Shown: positions 15,452-23,981 of the stretch, one piece after another
How the letters are laid out: every line of letters starts with the position of its first letter
Numbering within the stretch: position 1 is the first letter of the stretch
Assembly: GCA_032027005.1 (NCBI GenBank)
Contig: JAVSMW010000007.1
Coordinates: forward strand, 202,450 to 247,453
Reading direction: 5' to 3'
Source of the DNA: JAVSMW01 sp032027005
Lineage (GTDB): Bacteria > Bacillota > Thermincolia > Thermincolales > UBA2595
DNA length: 45,004 bases
Notes under the pieces: generated by a model
What the model was told of the DNA's origin: nothing
Database searches by the model: none
Seen by the model: the letters and a program-made list of their open reading frames with translations, nothing else
Position numbers and translations under genes: made by a program

Positions 15452-15493
15452 CGATAATGCAGTAATAACTATGCATTATCGCATAGTTATTAC
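15452..15493 (-). promoter_or_regulatory. Two overlapping, mutually exclusive hairpins in the gcdA leader
   Basis: GTAATAACTATGC (15481-15493 on the minus strand) pairs with GCATAGTTATTAC (15462-15474), 13 bp with a 6-nt loop. CGATAATGCA and TGCATTATCG (15472-15481 and 15452-15461) form a second 10-bp stem that shares bases with the first. The two stems cannot form together. There is no T tract, so this may be a switch in the leader or overlapping DNA palindromes for a protein. It lies 44-85 bp upstream of the gcdA start. Confidence 0.65.
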
Positions 15494-15589
15494 CGTGGTG
15501 CATTAACCCCCCCAAGTCTTTAATTACATTCTACATCTTATTGATGCAAGATTCAGGCAGTTTTCTTCCATTGGCATTATTTGGCCTTT

Positions 15590-15616
15590 AAACGGCAGTT
15601 TTTGCCAGTTAAACGG
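15590..15616. repeat. Phased repeat pair, copy C (putative operator of gcdA)
   Basis: AAACGG at 15590 and 15611, 21 bp apart, with the spacer CAGTTTTTGCCAGTT that resembles the spacers of the array at 8480 (TAGTTTTACGCCTCC). It lies 182 bp upstream of gcdA. The remaining 15409-15692 gap shows no gene. Confidence 0.6.
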
Positions 15617-15692
15617 TTTATGCTTATGGTTAATCATGCTGCGCAGATGCATAGTTATTTTTGGGATCGATCGTAAATATACCGGCTCTTAG

Positions 15693-16046
15693 TTAATTGC
15701 CGCCAGAATCGGTCTTCCTTTTTTCGAGCTTACCGGGAGAACCCTTCTTCCATTTAATGCGAAGTCCTTCGCTGGGCACCTTGGCAACTTCCCCCTTGCT
15801 CCAAAGATACTTGTAGAACTTGGAAATTGCCACTAAGTGCTCATATATCGACCTCTCCTTAAGATGTTCATACTTTTTCAGAAATGATAGGTAACTCCTT
15901 ACGTCAAATTGCTTAATATCAACATAAGGCTTACCAACATGGTTATGAAACTTCCGCACCATGTTTACATACATTCTTGCTCTGGATTCAGGCATTTTAT
16001 TACAGGTAACTAAATATTGACTAAATCCCTCCATTGAACAAGGCAT
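15693..16046 (-). CDS. Stand-alone integrase-type SAM-like (core-binding) domain protein
   Basis: 117 residues resembling only the N-terminal DNA-binding domain of tyrosine recombinases (FSQYLVTCNKMPESRARMY, then FDVRSYLSFLK and SIYEHLVAISKFYKYLW). The catalytic domain with the Arg-His-Arg-Tyr residues is absent: the frame ends in a basic tail soon after. No good ribosome site is seen before the ATG. It lies 145 bp downstream of had on the same strand. It may be a remnant of a recombinase gene or a small DNA-binding protein of its own; the sequence does not decide. Confidence 0.6.
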   Translation of the reverse strand: MPCSMEGFSQYLVTCNKMPESRARMYVNMVRKFHNHVGKPYVDIKQFDVRSYLSFLKKYEHLKERSIYEHLVAISKFYKYLWSKGEVAKVPSEGLRIKWKKGSPGKLEKRKTDSGGN

Positions 16047-16191
16047 TTCACTACAGTCCGGTTCCAGTTTTATCGTAATGATTCACCATCCTTCCCAGGC
16101 ATGATCCCAGAGACCATAAACTGCATCATCCAAGGCGCGGTTTCAATTGCCAACTGGGATCGGGCTGCTCCCGATGGGATCCCCAAAAACT

Positions 16192-17214
16192 TTAGAATAC
16201 GATAATTGACCTGATGCCTTCACCACGGCGAAGGGTATCATAAGCTTCATTGACCTGGTCCAGGGTGAACTTGGCAGTAACCATTGGGACAACCTGGATT
16301 TTACCTATCCGCACCATCTCGATGCACTTGGGGTAATCAACCATGCCGCAGCCCAGTGAACCTATAACCTCCATCTCCCGGTACTGAACACGGGCGGCAT
16401 TCAGGGTCATAGGCTTTTCGGAATATCCAACTACTGTGAAACGGCCGCCGATACGCAGGCAGTCAAAAGCCTGCTCCATTGTTTTCGGGTTACCGATACA
16501 TTCTATAGCAATATCAGCTCCGCCGCCGGTTAATTTCCTGACTTCTTTGGATACTTTTTCTACATTCTTAGGATTAATGGTAGCTATCGCCCCAAACTTT
16601 TTAGCCAATTCCAGCTTATCATCCATGAGATCTACGGCAATAACAGACCCGCCTACTGCCGCGGCCATCTGCACCATATTAATCCCGATCCCGCCGCAGC
16701 CAAATACAACAACCGTATCACCGGCTTTGACCTGAGCCCGGTTTCTGACGGCATGGTACGGAGTGGTAATAGCATCCGCAATAATACAACCTTCCTGCAG
16801 GGGAATTTCTTCCGGCAGATGGAAGAGGTCTTTGCCCTGAATTTTGAAGTACTCGGCTAAACCACCGTCAAAATCATTGCCCGGCATTTTCATATTCATA
16901 CAGATGTTTTCGCGGCCGCTCCGACAGTTTACACAAGTACCGCAGGAAGATACTGCAGGGGCCAGAACGCGGTCTCCGACTTTAAAATTAGTAACACCTG
17001 CGCCAACTTCGGCAACGGTTCCGGAAATCTCATGGCCTAAAATTAATGGCGGTTTTTTAAATGTAGGTACTCCGTGGTCCATGTAGTGCAGGTCAGTGTG
17101 GCAGCACCCACAGGCAGCCACCTTCACCAGGACATCACCGGTTTCAACTTGTGGTTTTGGAACCTCTTCAATTTTCATAGGCTGATTCGGGCCATAAAAT
17201 ACTGCAGCTTTCAT
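16192..17214 (-). CDS. had: 6-hydroxycyclohex-1-ene-1-carbonyl-CoA dehydrogenase
   Basis: 340 residues, zinc alcohol dehydrogenase family. The catalytic-zinc region is GCCHTDLHYMDHG (about residues 35-47) with GHEISG after it; the structural zinc site has four cysteines in CGTCVNCRSGRENIC (about 92-106); the NAD site is VVFGCGGIGINM (about 169-180). In the benzoyl-CoA pathway it oxidises the 6-hydroxy product of Dch to the 6-oxo compound cleaved by Oah (BamQ in Geobacter). The specific name rests on the neighbouring dch and oah genes. The ATG follows GAGGAGG. It is the last pathway gene of the five-gene operon. Confidence 0.9.
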   Translation of the reverse strand: MKAAVFYGPNQPMKIEEVPKPQVETGDVLVKVAACGCCHTDLHYMDHGVPTFKKPPLILGHEISGTVAEVGAGVTNFKVGDRVLAPAVSSCGTCVNCRSGRENICMNMKMPGNDFDGGLAEYFKIQGKDLFHLPEEIPLQEGCIIADAITTPYHAVRNRAQVKAGDTVVVFGCGGIGINMVQMAAAVGGSVIAVDLMDDKLELAKKFGAIATINPKNVEKVSKEVRKLTGGGADIAIECIGNPKTMEQAFDCLRIGGRFTVVGYSEKPMTLNAARVQYREMEVIGSLGCGMVDYPKCIEMVRIGKIQVVPMVTAKFTLDQVNEAYDTLRRGEGIRSIIVF

Positions 17215-17287
17215 TCGTACTACCTCCTCAATTTATATGATACTTCCATTCTATCCTTTGCTACTATGGTATCGGGGAAGCCCCTTT

Positions 17288-18052
17288 TTATTTACCCTGC
17301 CAAACCGGTTGGCGCTTTTCCATAAAGGCACTCAGTCCTTCTTTGGCATCCGCAGTAACCATTAGATCATTAAGGTATACATCATCTATTGCCTTTAATC
17401 CCTCAACAAACCCTTTATTCAGGCCGGCCTTTACAGCCTTTTTAGCGCAAGCCAGCACAACTGGACTCATCTTCATGAACTTCTGCACATACTGCTGCAC
17501 ACCTTCTTCAAAGGAATCAACAGGTACAATGGTATTCACCAGTCCCAGCTTTTCAGCCTTGGCAGCATCGAAGACCTCGCCCCCCAAAACTATTTCCATG
17601 GCATTGTACATAGAGGTTAAGCGGGGAAGCACGAGAGCAGCGAGGGGCGGGAATACACCGACAGCAATTTCCGGCTGCCCTAACTTGGCTTTATCCGAAG
17701 CCACGACCATATCACACATCAGCACCAGTTCATAGGCCCCGCCTAAGGCTAAGCCATTAACTGCTGCCACAATAGGCTTGTCGTTTTCATACATATTAAT
17801 GAAGAGTCTATCCAAAACCTCAATCATTTTGTTTACTTTATCAGGTGTGTGATCCGCAACATCAACACCAGCCGAAAAAGCCTTTCCTTCCGCATTTAAG
17901 AGGATAATTTTGCCCGTCTCCTGCTTGGTCCATTCAAACGCGTCGGCCAGTTCGGTCAGCATAGGAATATCCAAAACATTGAGCGGTGGTTTGCTCAGGG
18001 TTATGGAAATCAAACCGTCCGCATTATTCACCTTAATAAAATTGTAACTCAT
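17288..18052 (-). CDS. dch: Cyclohexa-1,5-diene-1-carbonyl-CoA hydratase
   Basis: 254 residues, crotonase family. The N-terminal motif KPPLNVLDIPMLTELADAF is typical of dienoyl-CoA hydratases (Dch/BamR). Oxyanion-hole segments are AFSAGVDVADH (about 58-68) and NGLALGGAYELVLMCD (about 99-114), with Glu in AYELV; the second catalytic position is Glu in GQPEIAVGVFPP (about 123-134). It adds water to the dienoyl-CoA made by benzoyl-CoA reductase, giving 6-hydroxycyclohex-1-ene-1-carbonyl-CoA. It follows oah after 92 bp that hold a hairpin and has GGGGGG as ribosome site. Confidence 0.9.
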   Translation of the reverse strand: MSYNFIKVNNADGLISITLSKPPLNVLDIPMLTELADAFEWTKQETGKIILLNAEGKAFSAGVDVADHTPDKVNKMIEVLDRLFINMYENDKPIVAAVNGLALGGAYELVLMCDMVVASDKAKLGQPEIAVGVFPPLAALVLPRLTSMYNAMEIVLGGEVFDAAKAEKLGLVNTIVPVDSFEEGVQQYVQKFMKMSPVVLACAKKAVKAGLNKGFVEGLKAIDDVYLNDLMVTADAKEGLSAFMEKRQPVWQGK

Positions 18053-18093
18053 ACGATACCCCCCTGTTCAGTTAAGATATGTCATTCATATGC

Positions 18094-18129
18094 AGGAAAC
18101 CTCTCCGATAGGCTCGGAAAAGGTTTCCT
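18094..18129 (-). other. Intercistronic hairpin between oah and dch
   Basis: AGGAAACCT / AGGTTTCCT, a 9-bp stem with an inner CCGA/TCGG, in the 92-bp gap between oah and dch. There is no T run on the minus strand, so RNA processing or stability is more likely than termination. Confidence 0.5.
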
Positions 18130-18144
18130 AAAAAGTTGATTATT

Positions 18145-19275
18145 CTACTCTTTACGCTGCGGCATTACGGCGTCAATCAGTTCCTGGGTCATGGGCTTGG
18201 CTTCGGTCAGGAGCTGACGGTACTTGATAAAGTCGATTTCTCCTTCGCCGGTAAGCTTCTTGTAGTTGAAGGCGTTAAAACCGAGGTAGGCTTCGTTAAC
18301 CATGTTAGCGGCCAGCCAATGGCGGTGATTATTTTTGTTCAGATCCCAGAAGTACTTCTTCTTCTGACGCATACCGTCAATGGACATTTGCAGGCAGTGC
18401 GGCATAAGGTTAGTCAATTTCCAGAGGATATTATTAACTTCATTGTCCAGCAGGGTAAAGTCTACCTCGCACTCACTAATCAGAGCCTTGGCAGCTTTTG
18501 CTGCTTCGCCCCGGACCGTCTCACCATACACAACAGCACCGTCATCAACGTACCGGTCGGTGATAACCTGAGGGTTCCGGACCCATTTGCCGTCTTTCTT
18601 CAATACGGGCAGTGCCTTGGAAATCAGGCCCTTCTGCTCCATTTTGTAAGCGCTCCAGAGTTCGCAGGAAATGCAGTTCCACATTGCCTGCTCCATGGTG
18701 AGGTTCCAGTGGATGTAGTCAGTTGAACCACCTACCGGGGCCGAGCCGTGTTTCGGTCCAGCCTGGCCGTAGACGGCTAAGTCAGAGGAAATAGTGATAT
18801 CTGTGGCCATACCGATTTCCTGACCACCGGCAACGCGCATTCCGTTTACCCGGCAAATTACGGGCTTTTTGCACTGGTAGATGGCATCGACCATCGCATT
18901 GAACAGGTCCATATAGCTGGCGTATTCACTGGGGTTACCGCTGTAGTATTCAGAATACTCTTTGGTATTGCCGCCGGTACAGAAGGCTTTATCGCCAACA
19001 GCGGTGAAAACCACTGCCACAACTGACCGGTCCATCGAGGCACGGTGCATGCCGGCTATTATCCCCTTAACCATCTCGGTGCTGTAGGAGTTATACTGGG
19101 CCGGGTTGTTCAGGACGACCCAGGCGCTGAAGAGACCTTCCACAGGATTCCCCTGGGGATCCAGAATGGGTTTCTTTTCGTAAATTATGCACGGGGCTTC
19201 TGTCCCAAAATGTTCTTCTCCAAACAAATCGTGGTCCTTAACATCCGTCTGGCGGGGCCACTTAAATAAATCCAT
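18145..19275 (-). CDS. oah: 6-oxocyclohex-1-ene-1-carbonyl-CoA hydrolase (ring cleavage)
   Basis: 376 residues, the length of the Oah/BamA family, which has an N-terminal extension before the crotonase fold. Characteristic stretches are WVVLNNPAQYNSYSTEMVKG (about 51-70), KAFCTGGNTKEYSEYYSGNP (about 95-114) and VNGMRVAGGQEIGMATDI (about 141-158). It adds two waters and opens the ring to 3-hydroxypimelyl-CoA. bamA is the standard marker gene for anaerobic aromatic degradation, and this is its clear homolog. It lies between thiolase and dch; AAGGAGGAG precedes the ATG. Confidence 0.95.
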   Translation of the reverse strand: MDLFKWPRQTDVKDHDLFGEEHFGTEAPCIIYEKKPILDPQGNPVEGLFSAWVVLNNPAQYNSYSTEMVKGIIAGMHRASMDRSVVAVVFTAVGDKAFCTGGNTKEYSEYYSGNPSEYASYMDLFNAMVDAIYQCKKPVICRVNGMRVAGGQEIGMATDITISSDLAVYGQAGPKHGSAPVGGSTDYIHWNLTMEQAMWNCISCELWSAYKMEQKGLISKALPVLKKDGKWVRNPQVITDRYVDDGAVVYGETVRGEAAKAAKALISECEVDFTLLDNEVNNILWKLTNLMPHCLQMSIDGMRQKKKYFWDLNKNNHRHWLAANMVNEAYLGFNAFNYKKLTGEGEIDFIKYRQLLTEAKPMTQELIDAVMPQRKE

Positions 19276-19358
19276 TTTTACTCCTCCTTTTACTCCTTGG
19301 AATATTTTTATGCAATAATATTTTCATCCAAAACCAATTATCCTACTTTTGTGAACTA

Positions 19359-20549
19359 TTAGTAAATTCCCTCAAGAATCATGCTGCCGCCTTGGCCGCC
19401 GCCAATGCAAAGGGTAGCCATACCAAAACGGGTTTTACGGCGCTGCATTTCGTAAACCAGGGTGGTCACCAGCCTTGCTCCGGTTGCCCCAACCGGGTGG
19501 CCAAGAGCAATAGCCCCACCGTTAACATTAACTTTTTCCTGATCCAAGCCTAATTCCCTGATCACTGCCAGGGCCTGCGCAGCAAAGGCCTCATTCAGCT
19601 CAATGAGGTCAATTTGATCAAGAGTCATGCCCGCCTGCTTCAAAACCTTTTGAGTGGACGCTACCGGTCCGATACCCATGATTTGAGGCGGAACACCGGC
19701 AAAAGCGTCATGAACAACTCTGGCCATAGGCTTAATACCCAACTCCTTGGCCTTGTCAGCTGACATCAGCACCAGGGCTGAAGCGGCGTCATTACGCCCG
19801 CAGGAGTTTCCAGCTGTAACCGTGCCATCTTTCTTGAAAACCGGCTTTAATGCTGCCAGTGCTTCCATTGTTGATGGCCTGGGCCCTTCATCAGTATCAA
19901 CAATTATGGAGCCTTTACGGGTTTTTATTTCCACAGGAACAATCTCGTCTTTAAACATCCCTGCCGCCATAGCCTTTTGGCACCTGTCCTGGCTCTGTAC
20001 AGCAAACCTGTCCTGATCTTCCCGGCTGACATTAAACTGTTCTGCTACATTTTCAGCAGTCTCGCCCATGCCAAATTTGCCGTAAATGGAGGCCGGCTGG
20101 CCACCGGGGCCTGCTTCAGTAAGGGAATCCACCAAAACTGCATCCCCTGCTTTATAACCGTAACGGGCATTTCTTAAATAGTAAGGTGCCTGGCTGAGGC
20201 TCTCGGTCCCTCCGGCAACAACAACTTCAGATCTGCCGGTTTGAATCTGCATAATACCATTACTAACGGCGGTTAGACCTGCAGCACACTGGCGGTGCAC
20301 CGTATGGGCCGCAGCCTCCTCAGGAATGCCGGCCAACAAGGAAGATACCCGGGCAATGTTGGCAGCATCTGTGGTCTGACGGGACCAGCCCATGATAACT
20401 TCGTCTATTAATTTACCGTCTACACCCGCTCTGGCAACAGCTTCCCGGATAGCAATAGCTCCCAGGTCCTGGGGAGTAACATCCTTGAGAGCGCCGCCGA
20501 TAACACCAATCGGGGTTCTAACGGCACTGACAATTACTACGTCTTTCAT
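19359..20549 (-). CDS. Thiolase, probably 3-oxopimelyl-CoA thiolase
   Basis: 396 residues. The acylated cysteine is in HRQCAAGLTAV (about residue 88), and the other catalytic residues in ALGHPVGATG (His, about 351) and LCIGGGQGG (Cys, about 381). It differs from the typical acetyl-CoA acetyltransferase at 41503 in the region VHRQCAAGL (against NKVCGSGL). It is placed between the SDR and oah; the step after 3-oxopimelyl-CoA formation is cleavage to glutaryl-CoA and acetyl-CoA, so that is the inferred reaction. AGGAGG precedes the ATG. Confidence 0.85.
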   Translation of the reverse strand: MKDVVIVSAVRTPIGVIGGALKDVTPQDLGAIAIREAVARAGVDGKLIDEVIMGWSRQTTDAANIARVSSLLAGIPEEAAAHTVHRQCAAGLTAVSNGIMQIQTGRSEVVVAGGTESLSQAPYYLRNARYGYKAGDAVLVDSLTEAGPGGQPASIYGKFGMGETAENVAEQFNVSREDQDRFAVQSQDRCQKAMAAGMFKDEIVPVEIKTRKGSIIVDTDEGPRPSTMEALAALKPVFKKDGTVTAGNSCGRNDAASALVLMSADKAKELGIKPMARVVHDAFAGVPPQIMGIGPVASTQKVLKQAGMTLDQIDLIELNEAFAAQALAVIRELGLDQEKVNVNGGAIALGHPVGATGARLVTTLVYEMQRRKTRFGMATLCIGGGQGGSMILEGIY

Positions 20550-20582
20550 GTTCTACCTCCTAAACACAACTTAAATATACGC

Positions 20583-21329
20583 TTAACCCATTACCATTCC
20601 GCCATCTACCGAAATAATCTGGCCGGTAATATACCTGGAACCCGGTCCGGAGAGGAAGACTACGATTGGGGACATTTCTTCCGGTTGCCCAAAACGCCCC
20701 ATAGGAACCCTGGCCAGATACTTCTCGCGGAGTTTTTCATCGGTCGCAATTTTGCTGGTCATCTCGGTCTCGGCGAAGGGAGAAATTGCGTTTACCGTGA
20801 CGCCGTAAGGGGCCAGCTCCCGGGCACATGCCATCGTAAAGGCGATGATGCCGCCTTTGGCAGCAGCGTAGTTAACCTGCCCGATAGTCCCCTGTTGACC
20901 GGCGGATGAAACGATATTAATAATAGAACCGGTTTTTCTTTCCATCATGTTGTGGCACACTGCCTGGGTAGTCAAAAAGGTCCCTTTGAGGTGGGCCTGG
21001 ATTACCGCGTCCCAGTTTTCTTCTTTCATCTTGTGCAGCATTGCAGGCTTAGTAAACCCGGCACAGTTGACCAGAATATCCACTTGACCAAAAGTCTCCA
21101 GGGTCTTCTTGACCATATTATCAACATCTGCTTTTATACCAACATCAGCTTTCACAGGAAGGGCTTTTCTGCCAAGTGCTCTAATTTCCTTGACCACATC
21201 TGCTTCATCGTCGATGCGCCGGCCTGATATCACTACATCAGCACCTGCTTTGGCCAGATCCACACAAATCGGGTGGCCTATTCCACCCTGACCCCCGGTA
21301 ACAATCGCGACTTTACCGGCTAAATCCAT
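20583..21329 (-). CDS. Short-chain dehydrogenase, probably 3-hydroxypimelyl-CoA dehydrogenase
   Basis: 248 residues, classical FabG-like SDR. The nucleotide-binding motif is TGGQGGIG (about residues 11-18), the catalytic Ser is in IVSSAGQQGT (about 139-148) and Tyr-Lys in NYAAAKGG (Tyr about 153, Lys about 157). It is the first gene of the sdr-thiolase-oah-dch-had operon. Oah yields 3-hydroxypimelyl-CoA, so oxidation to 3-oxopimelyl-CoA is the likely job. A general 3-oxoacyl-ACP reductase is the alternative, less likely in this operon. A phased repeat array lies 135 bp upstream. Confidence 0.85.
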   Translation of the reverse strand: MDLAGKVAIVTGGQGGIGHPICVDLAKAGADVVISGRRIDDEADVVKEIRALGRKALPVKADVGIKADVDNMVKKTLETFGQVDILVNCAGFTKPAMLHKMKEENWDAVIQAHLKGTFLTTQAVCHNMMERKTGSIINIVSSAGQQGTIGQVNYAAAKGGIIAFTMACARELAPYGVTVNAISPFAETEMTSKIATDEKLREKYLARVPMGRFGQPEEMSPIVVFLSGPGSRYITGQIISVDGGMVMG

Positions 21330-21463
21330 TATACAATCACCCTCTCAATTTCATTTTTTCCTACTCTAATTAAATCTGTAGTCCGCTACCTATACACTAT
21401 GATTGTACATAAAAATGAATGGCGGCTCATTACCTTTTTCCCCAATTACCTAATTTCCAGGCT

Positions 21464-21586
21464 AAGCGGTCGTATTTTGGTTTTTGCGGTTGTTTTGCCT
21501 CCCAAACGGATCTCCAGCACCCACCAGCCCCTACTCATACCGTTTATTGTTGTATTTTACCGTTTAACCTCATTTTTATGCCGTTA
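21464..21586. repeat. Phased 20-21 bp repeat array, copy B (six units, two orientations)
   Basis: AAGCGG at 21464, TTGCGG at 21484 and AAACGG at 21504 are 20 bp apart; CCGTTT at 21540 and 21560 and CCGTTA at 21581 are the same hexamer in the other orientation, 20 and 21 bp apart. The unit spacer (GTTTTGCCTCCC) matches that in copy A (GTTTTACGCCTCC). The first unit lies 135 bp upstream of the ring-cleavage operon, as in copy A (137 bp). Confidence 0.65.
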
Positions 21587-21589
21587 GCA

Positions 21590-21908
21590 CGTTTATGTTT
21601 TGTTGCATTTGCCCGTAAAGAATACTTGCTCAATTGCATAGTGTCATTCTCCGGAACGTAAGCTGCAGTAAGGGATTCCTATTGAGAGAATGCAATAGTG
21701 CACAAATGTCGGCAGCGAAGGTAACCAGTACAATAAAACGACCCCTTAACAGAAATTAATGAACCACAAAATGGCTTAATCGTTATTGATCCCCTATTCG
21801 ACTGATTAATTGCCAAATGTTACCCTTAAGCCGGCAATTTGCCGTTAAAGCCCCAGACTGCATGATAAAACCGGGCAACATGGCATTAACTATCCTAAAG
21901 CAACAGAC
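21590..21908. other. Gene-free stretch upstream of the ring-cleavage operon
   Basis: No frame with a ribosome site and no RNA family is recognisable here. One more CCGTTA (21842-21847) lies in it. It separates the repeat array from the terminator of the first ligase gene. Confidence 0.5.
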
Positions 21909-21910
21909 TT

Positions 21911-21947
21911 AAAAAAAGTGCCCCCCAACTTAAGTTATGGGACACTT
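21911..21947 (-). terminator. Terminator of the first aryl-acid ligase gene
   Basis: AAGTGTCCC pairs with GGGGCACTT around an inner ACTTAAGT, followed by seven T on the minus strand, 43 bp after the stop codon. Confidence 0.88.
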
Positions 21948-21989
21948 TGTGTAATTATGCATGGCGGAATATCTAATAAATAAGAAGGC

Positions 21990-23639
21990 TTATTTTGCCG
22001 GTTTCTCTTTTTCAATCATTTCGGCAATCCGTTCCCGGAGTTCCCGGCGCAGAATCTTGCCGGCCGGGCTTAGAGGAAATTCATCAACAACTTCAACTCT
22101 TTCCGGCAGCTTGAATTTGGCAATATTCTGTTGTTTTAAAAACTCAATCAGTTCTTCAAAAGTAATGGTTTCACCTTTTTTAGGCATAACCCAGGCGCAG
22201 GCACGCTCTCCATACACCTCATCCGGCATTGCCACAAGACATACATTGAGCACCTTGGGATGCTGCAAAACCAGGTTTTCTATTTCTTCACAGCTGATTT
22301 TTTCACCACCGCGGTTAATTAGGTCCTTAATCCGGCCTTCGGTATACAGATAGCTGCCAATTTTCACCACTACGTCCCCGGTTCTATAGAAACCGTCGGA
22401 AGTAAAGGACTTGGCGTTGGCTTCCGGGTTATTATAATAACCCCTGATTGTATACGGGCCGCGGCAAATCAATTCACCTTTTTGGCCGTCAGGGACTTCA
22501 TGGCCTGACTCATCCACTATTTTTATTTCATCAGCAGGAGAAATCGGGGCTCCGGAACTGTTCAGGATCAGATCCTCACCGTCATTCAAACGGGTCAGAT
22601 TCAGCAAGCCTTCTGCGGTGCCGAATACCTCCTGATGGATGCAGCCAAATTTTTCAATCAGTTTTTTACGTAATTCCGGTGCCAGCCTGGCCCCACCGTT
22701 CTGAATGACCTTAAGAGATTCCAGGTTATATTTATCCGGGTCAGAAGAGTTCACCCACATGGAAACCAGCGGAACAGCAGCCGGAATGATGGTGACCTTT
22801 TCTTTTTCTACCAGAGCAAATACCGAGTCGGGGTCCATGGCGGGAGAAATTACCACCTTGCCGCCATAAGCATATGTAGCCAAAATTCCCGGACAGGCCA
22901 GGTTATAGTTGTGAGCCAGGGGAAGAAGTCCCAGGAACACTGTATTCTCATCAAATTCAGATACCATGCCGCACTGCCTGCTGTTATAAACATAATCATT
23001 GTGGGTCCGCGGGATAAGCTTGGATAATCCGGTAGTCCCCCCGGACAGTAACATTAAAGCTACTTCTGACGGGTCCGGCCGCGTTTTGGCGGCTAACCCC
23101 GCCCATTGTTCTTCTACAGGGGCATCTAGTAATTTCGGGATAGATATCTGGCTGCCTTTAGCTTCCCCGACTACAAATACATATTTTAATTGAGGATCAT
23201 TTTGTTGTACTTCCTCCGCCAGTTCCCGGTAGTCGAATTTGCGATAAACATCAGGGATCATATAGGCTACAGCACCGGAACCTTTAACGAAATGTTTGAT
23301 TTCATTCTGCCGGTGTGCAGCCAAGGCCATGACTGGAATTACGCCGATTTTAACCAAAGCTAAAAAGCTGTAAACAAATTCAGCGATATTGGGCAGCTGG
23401 AAGACTACACGGTCCCCCGGCTTTAGGCCGCTAGCCAGGAAATGGCCGGACAGCCTTTCTACTTTTTCTTTGATTTGTTCATAGGTTACACGCCGGTCTT
23501 CGTAAACGAGGGCTTCTTTGGGGCCGTGTTTGGCGATAGTCTCCTCAACCATTTCCCAAAGGGTAATGTCTGTCCAGTATCCTTTTTCATGATATAGTTT
23601 CACAAACTCCTCCGGCCATGGCGTACAATTCTCTAACAT
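21990..23639 (-). CDS. EntE/DhbE-like aryl-acid adenylating enzyme, probable aryl-CoA ligase 1
   Basis: 549 residues, ANL superfamily. Core motif A3 is LLSGGTTGLSKLIPRTH (about 197-213), A8 YRTGDVV, and the C-terminal catalytic lysine is in SPAGKILRREL (about residue 528). The pocket motif AHNYNLACPG (242-251) is that of 2,3-dihydroxybenzoate/salicylate adenylases; a Cys at 249 takes the position that, from what is known of DhbE, is Ser in dihydroxybenzoate enzymes and Cys in salicylate enzymes. No carrier protein or peptide synthetase gene is near, and all the context is aromatic catabolism, so formation of an aryl-CoA is more likely than siderophore synthesis. Substrate not proven. Single gene with its own sigma-54 promoter and terminator. 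Confidence 0.82.
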   Translation of the reverse strand: MLENCTPWPEEFVKLYHEKGYWTDITLWEMVEETIAKHGPKEALVYEDRRVTYEQIKEKVERLSGHFLASGLKPGDRVVFQLPNIAEFVYSFLALVKIGVIPVMALAAHRQNEIKHFVKGSGAVAYMIPDVYRKFDYRELAEEVQQNDPQLKYVFVVGEAKGSQISIPKLLDAPVEEQWAGLAAKTRPDPSEVALMLLSGGTTGLSKLIPRTHNDYVYNSRQCGMVSEFDENTVFLGLLPLAHNYNLACPGILATYAYGGKVVISPAMDPDSVFALVEKEKVTIIPAAVPLVSMWVNSSDPDKYNLESLKVIQNGGARLAPELRKKLIEKFGCIHQEVFGTAEGLLNLTRLNDGEDLILNSSGAPISPADEIKIVDESGHEVPDGQKGELICRGPYTIRGYYNNPEANAKSFTSDGFYRTGDVVVKIGSYLYTEGRIKDLINRGGEKISCEEIENLVLQHPKVLNVCLVAMPDEVYGERACAWVMPKKGETITFEELIEFLKQQNIAKFKLPERVEVVDEFPLSPAGKILRRELRERIAEMIEKEKPAK

Positions 23640-23708
23640 ATTTCTCCTCCTTAAAATTTATTGCAGCGGTGACTGCGCACTCCTTTTTTATCTTTAAAAA
23701 TAATTCTA

Positions 23709-23722
23709 GCAAAAAAAATGCC
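23709..23722 (-). promoter_or_regulatory. Sigma-54 (-24/-12) promoter of ligase gene 1
   Basis: Minus strand TTGGCATTTTTTTTGCT: GG at 23721-23722 and GC at 23709-23710, exactly 10 bases apart, matching TGGCAC-N5-TTGC. The -24 overlaps the 3' arm of an inverted repeat CCAACGAA/TTCGTTGG (23721-23742), which with the T run also looks like a terminator. Start codon 70 bp downstream. Confidence 0.88.
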
Positions 23723-23796
23723 AACGAATATGTTTTCGTTGGTTATTATTTAATACTTTCCGAAATATTTTCATCTTTCGCCGAACAGGCAGTTCA

Positions 23797-23838
23797 AAAA
23801 TTAATTGGTCAAAAAAAGCAGCTGAATGGTCAATGTTC
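23797..23838. promoter_or_regulatory. Putative activator binding site (UAS) of ligase gene 1
   Basis: TTAATTGGTC (23801-23810) and TGAATGGTCAATGTT (23823-23837) contain the repeated core TGGTC, 75-115 bp upstream of the -24. The same block occurs at the same distance before ligase gene 2. This is the usual place for enhancer sites of NtrC-type activators. Confidence 0.65.
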
Positions 23839-23895
23839 AAGCGAATAAAAATGCAAATCATCTGAAAGGAAATTGCAAAGAAAATACTAAAGACC

Positions 23896-23936
23896 GAAAA
23901 ACCGTCTTCGGAAAGTAATCTTTCCAGGGACGGTTT
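23896..23936 (-). terminator. Terminator of sigma-54 activator gene 1
   Basis: AACCGTC / GACGGTT stem with an inner GGAAAG/CTTTCC and a TTTT tract on the minus strand, about 45 bp after the stop codon of the activator. Confidence 0.8.
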
Positions 23937-23981
23937 GATTGGAAAGATATTTTTCCATTCGGAATATTTTCTTGCCAAGTT

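Noticed and set aside
15544..15560. Sigma-54-like element upstream of gcdA (CTGCCTGAATCTTGCAT)
   Set aside because: The -12 and the spacing fit, but the essential GG of the -24 is TG. Kept only as a weak possibility.
21830..21860. GCCGGC and CCGTTA near 21830-21847 as a further repeat unit
   Set aside because: Spacing to the array is not a multiple of 20-21 bp and the spacer sequence is not kept.
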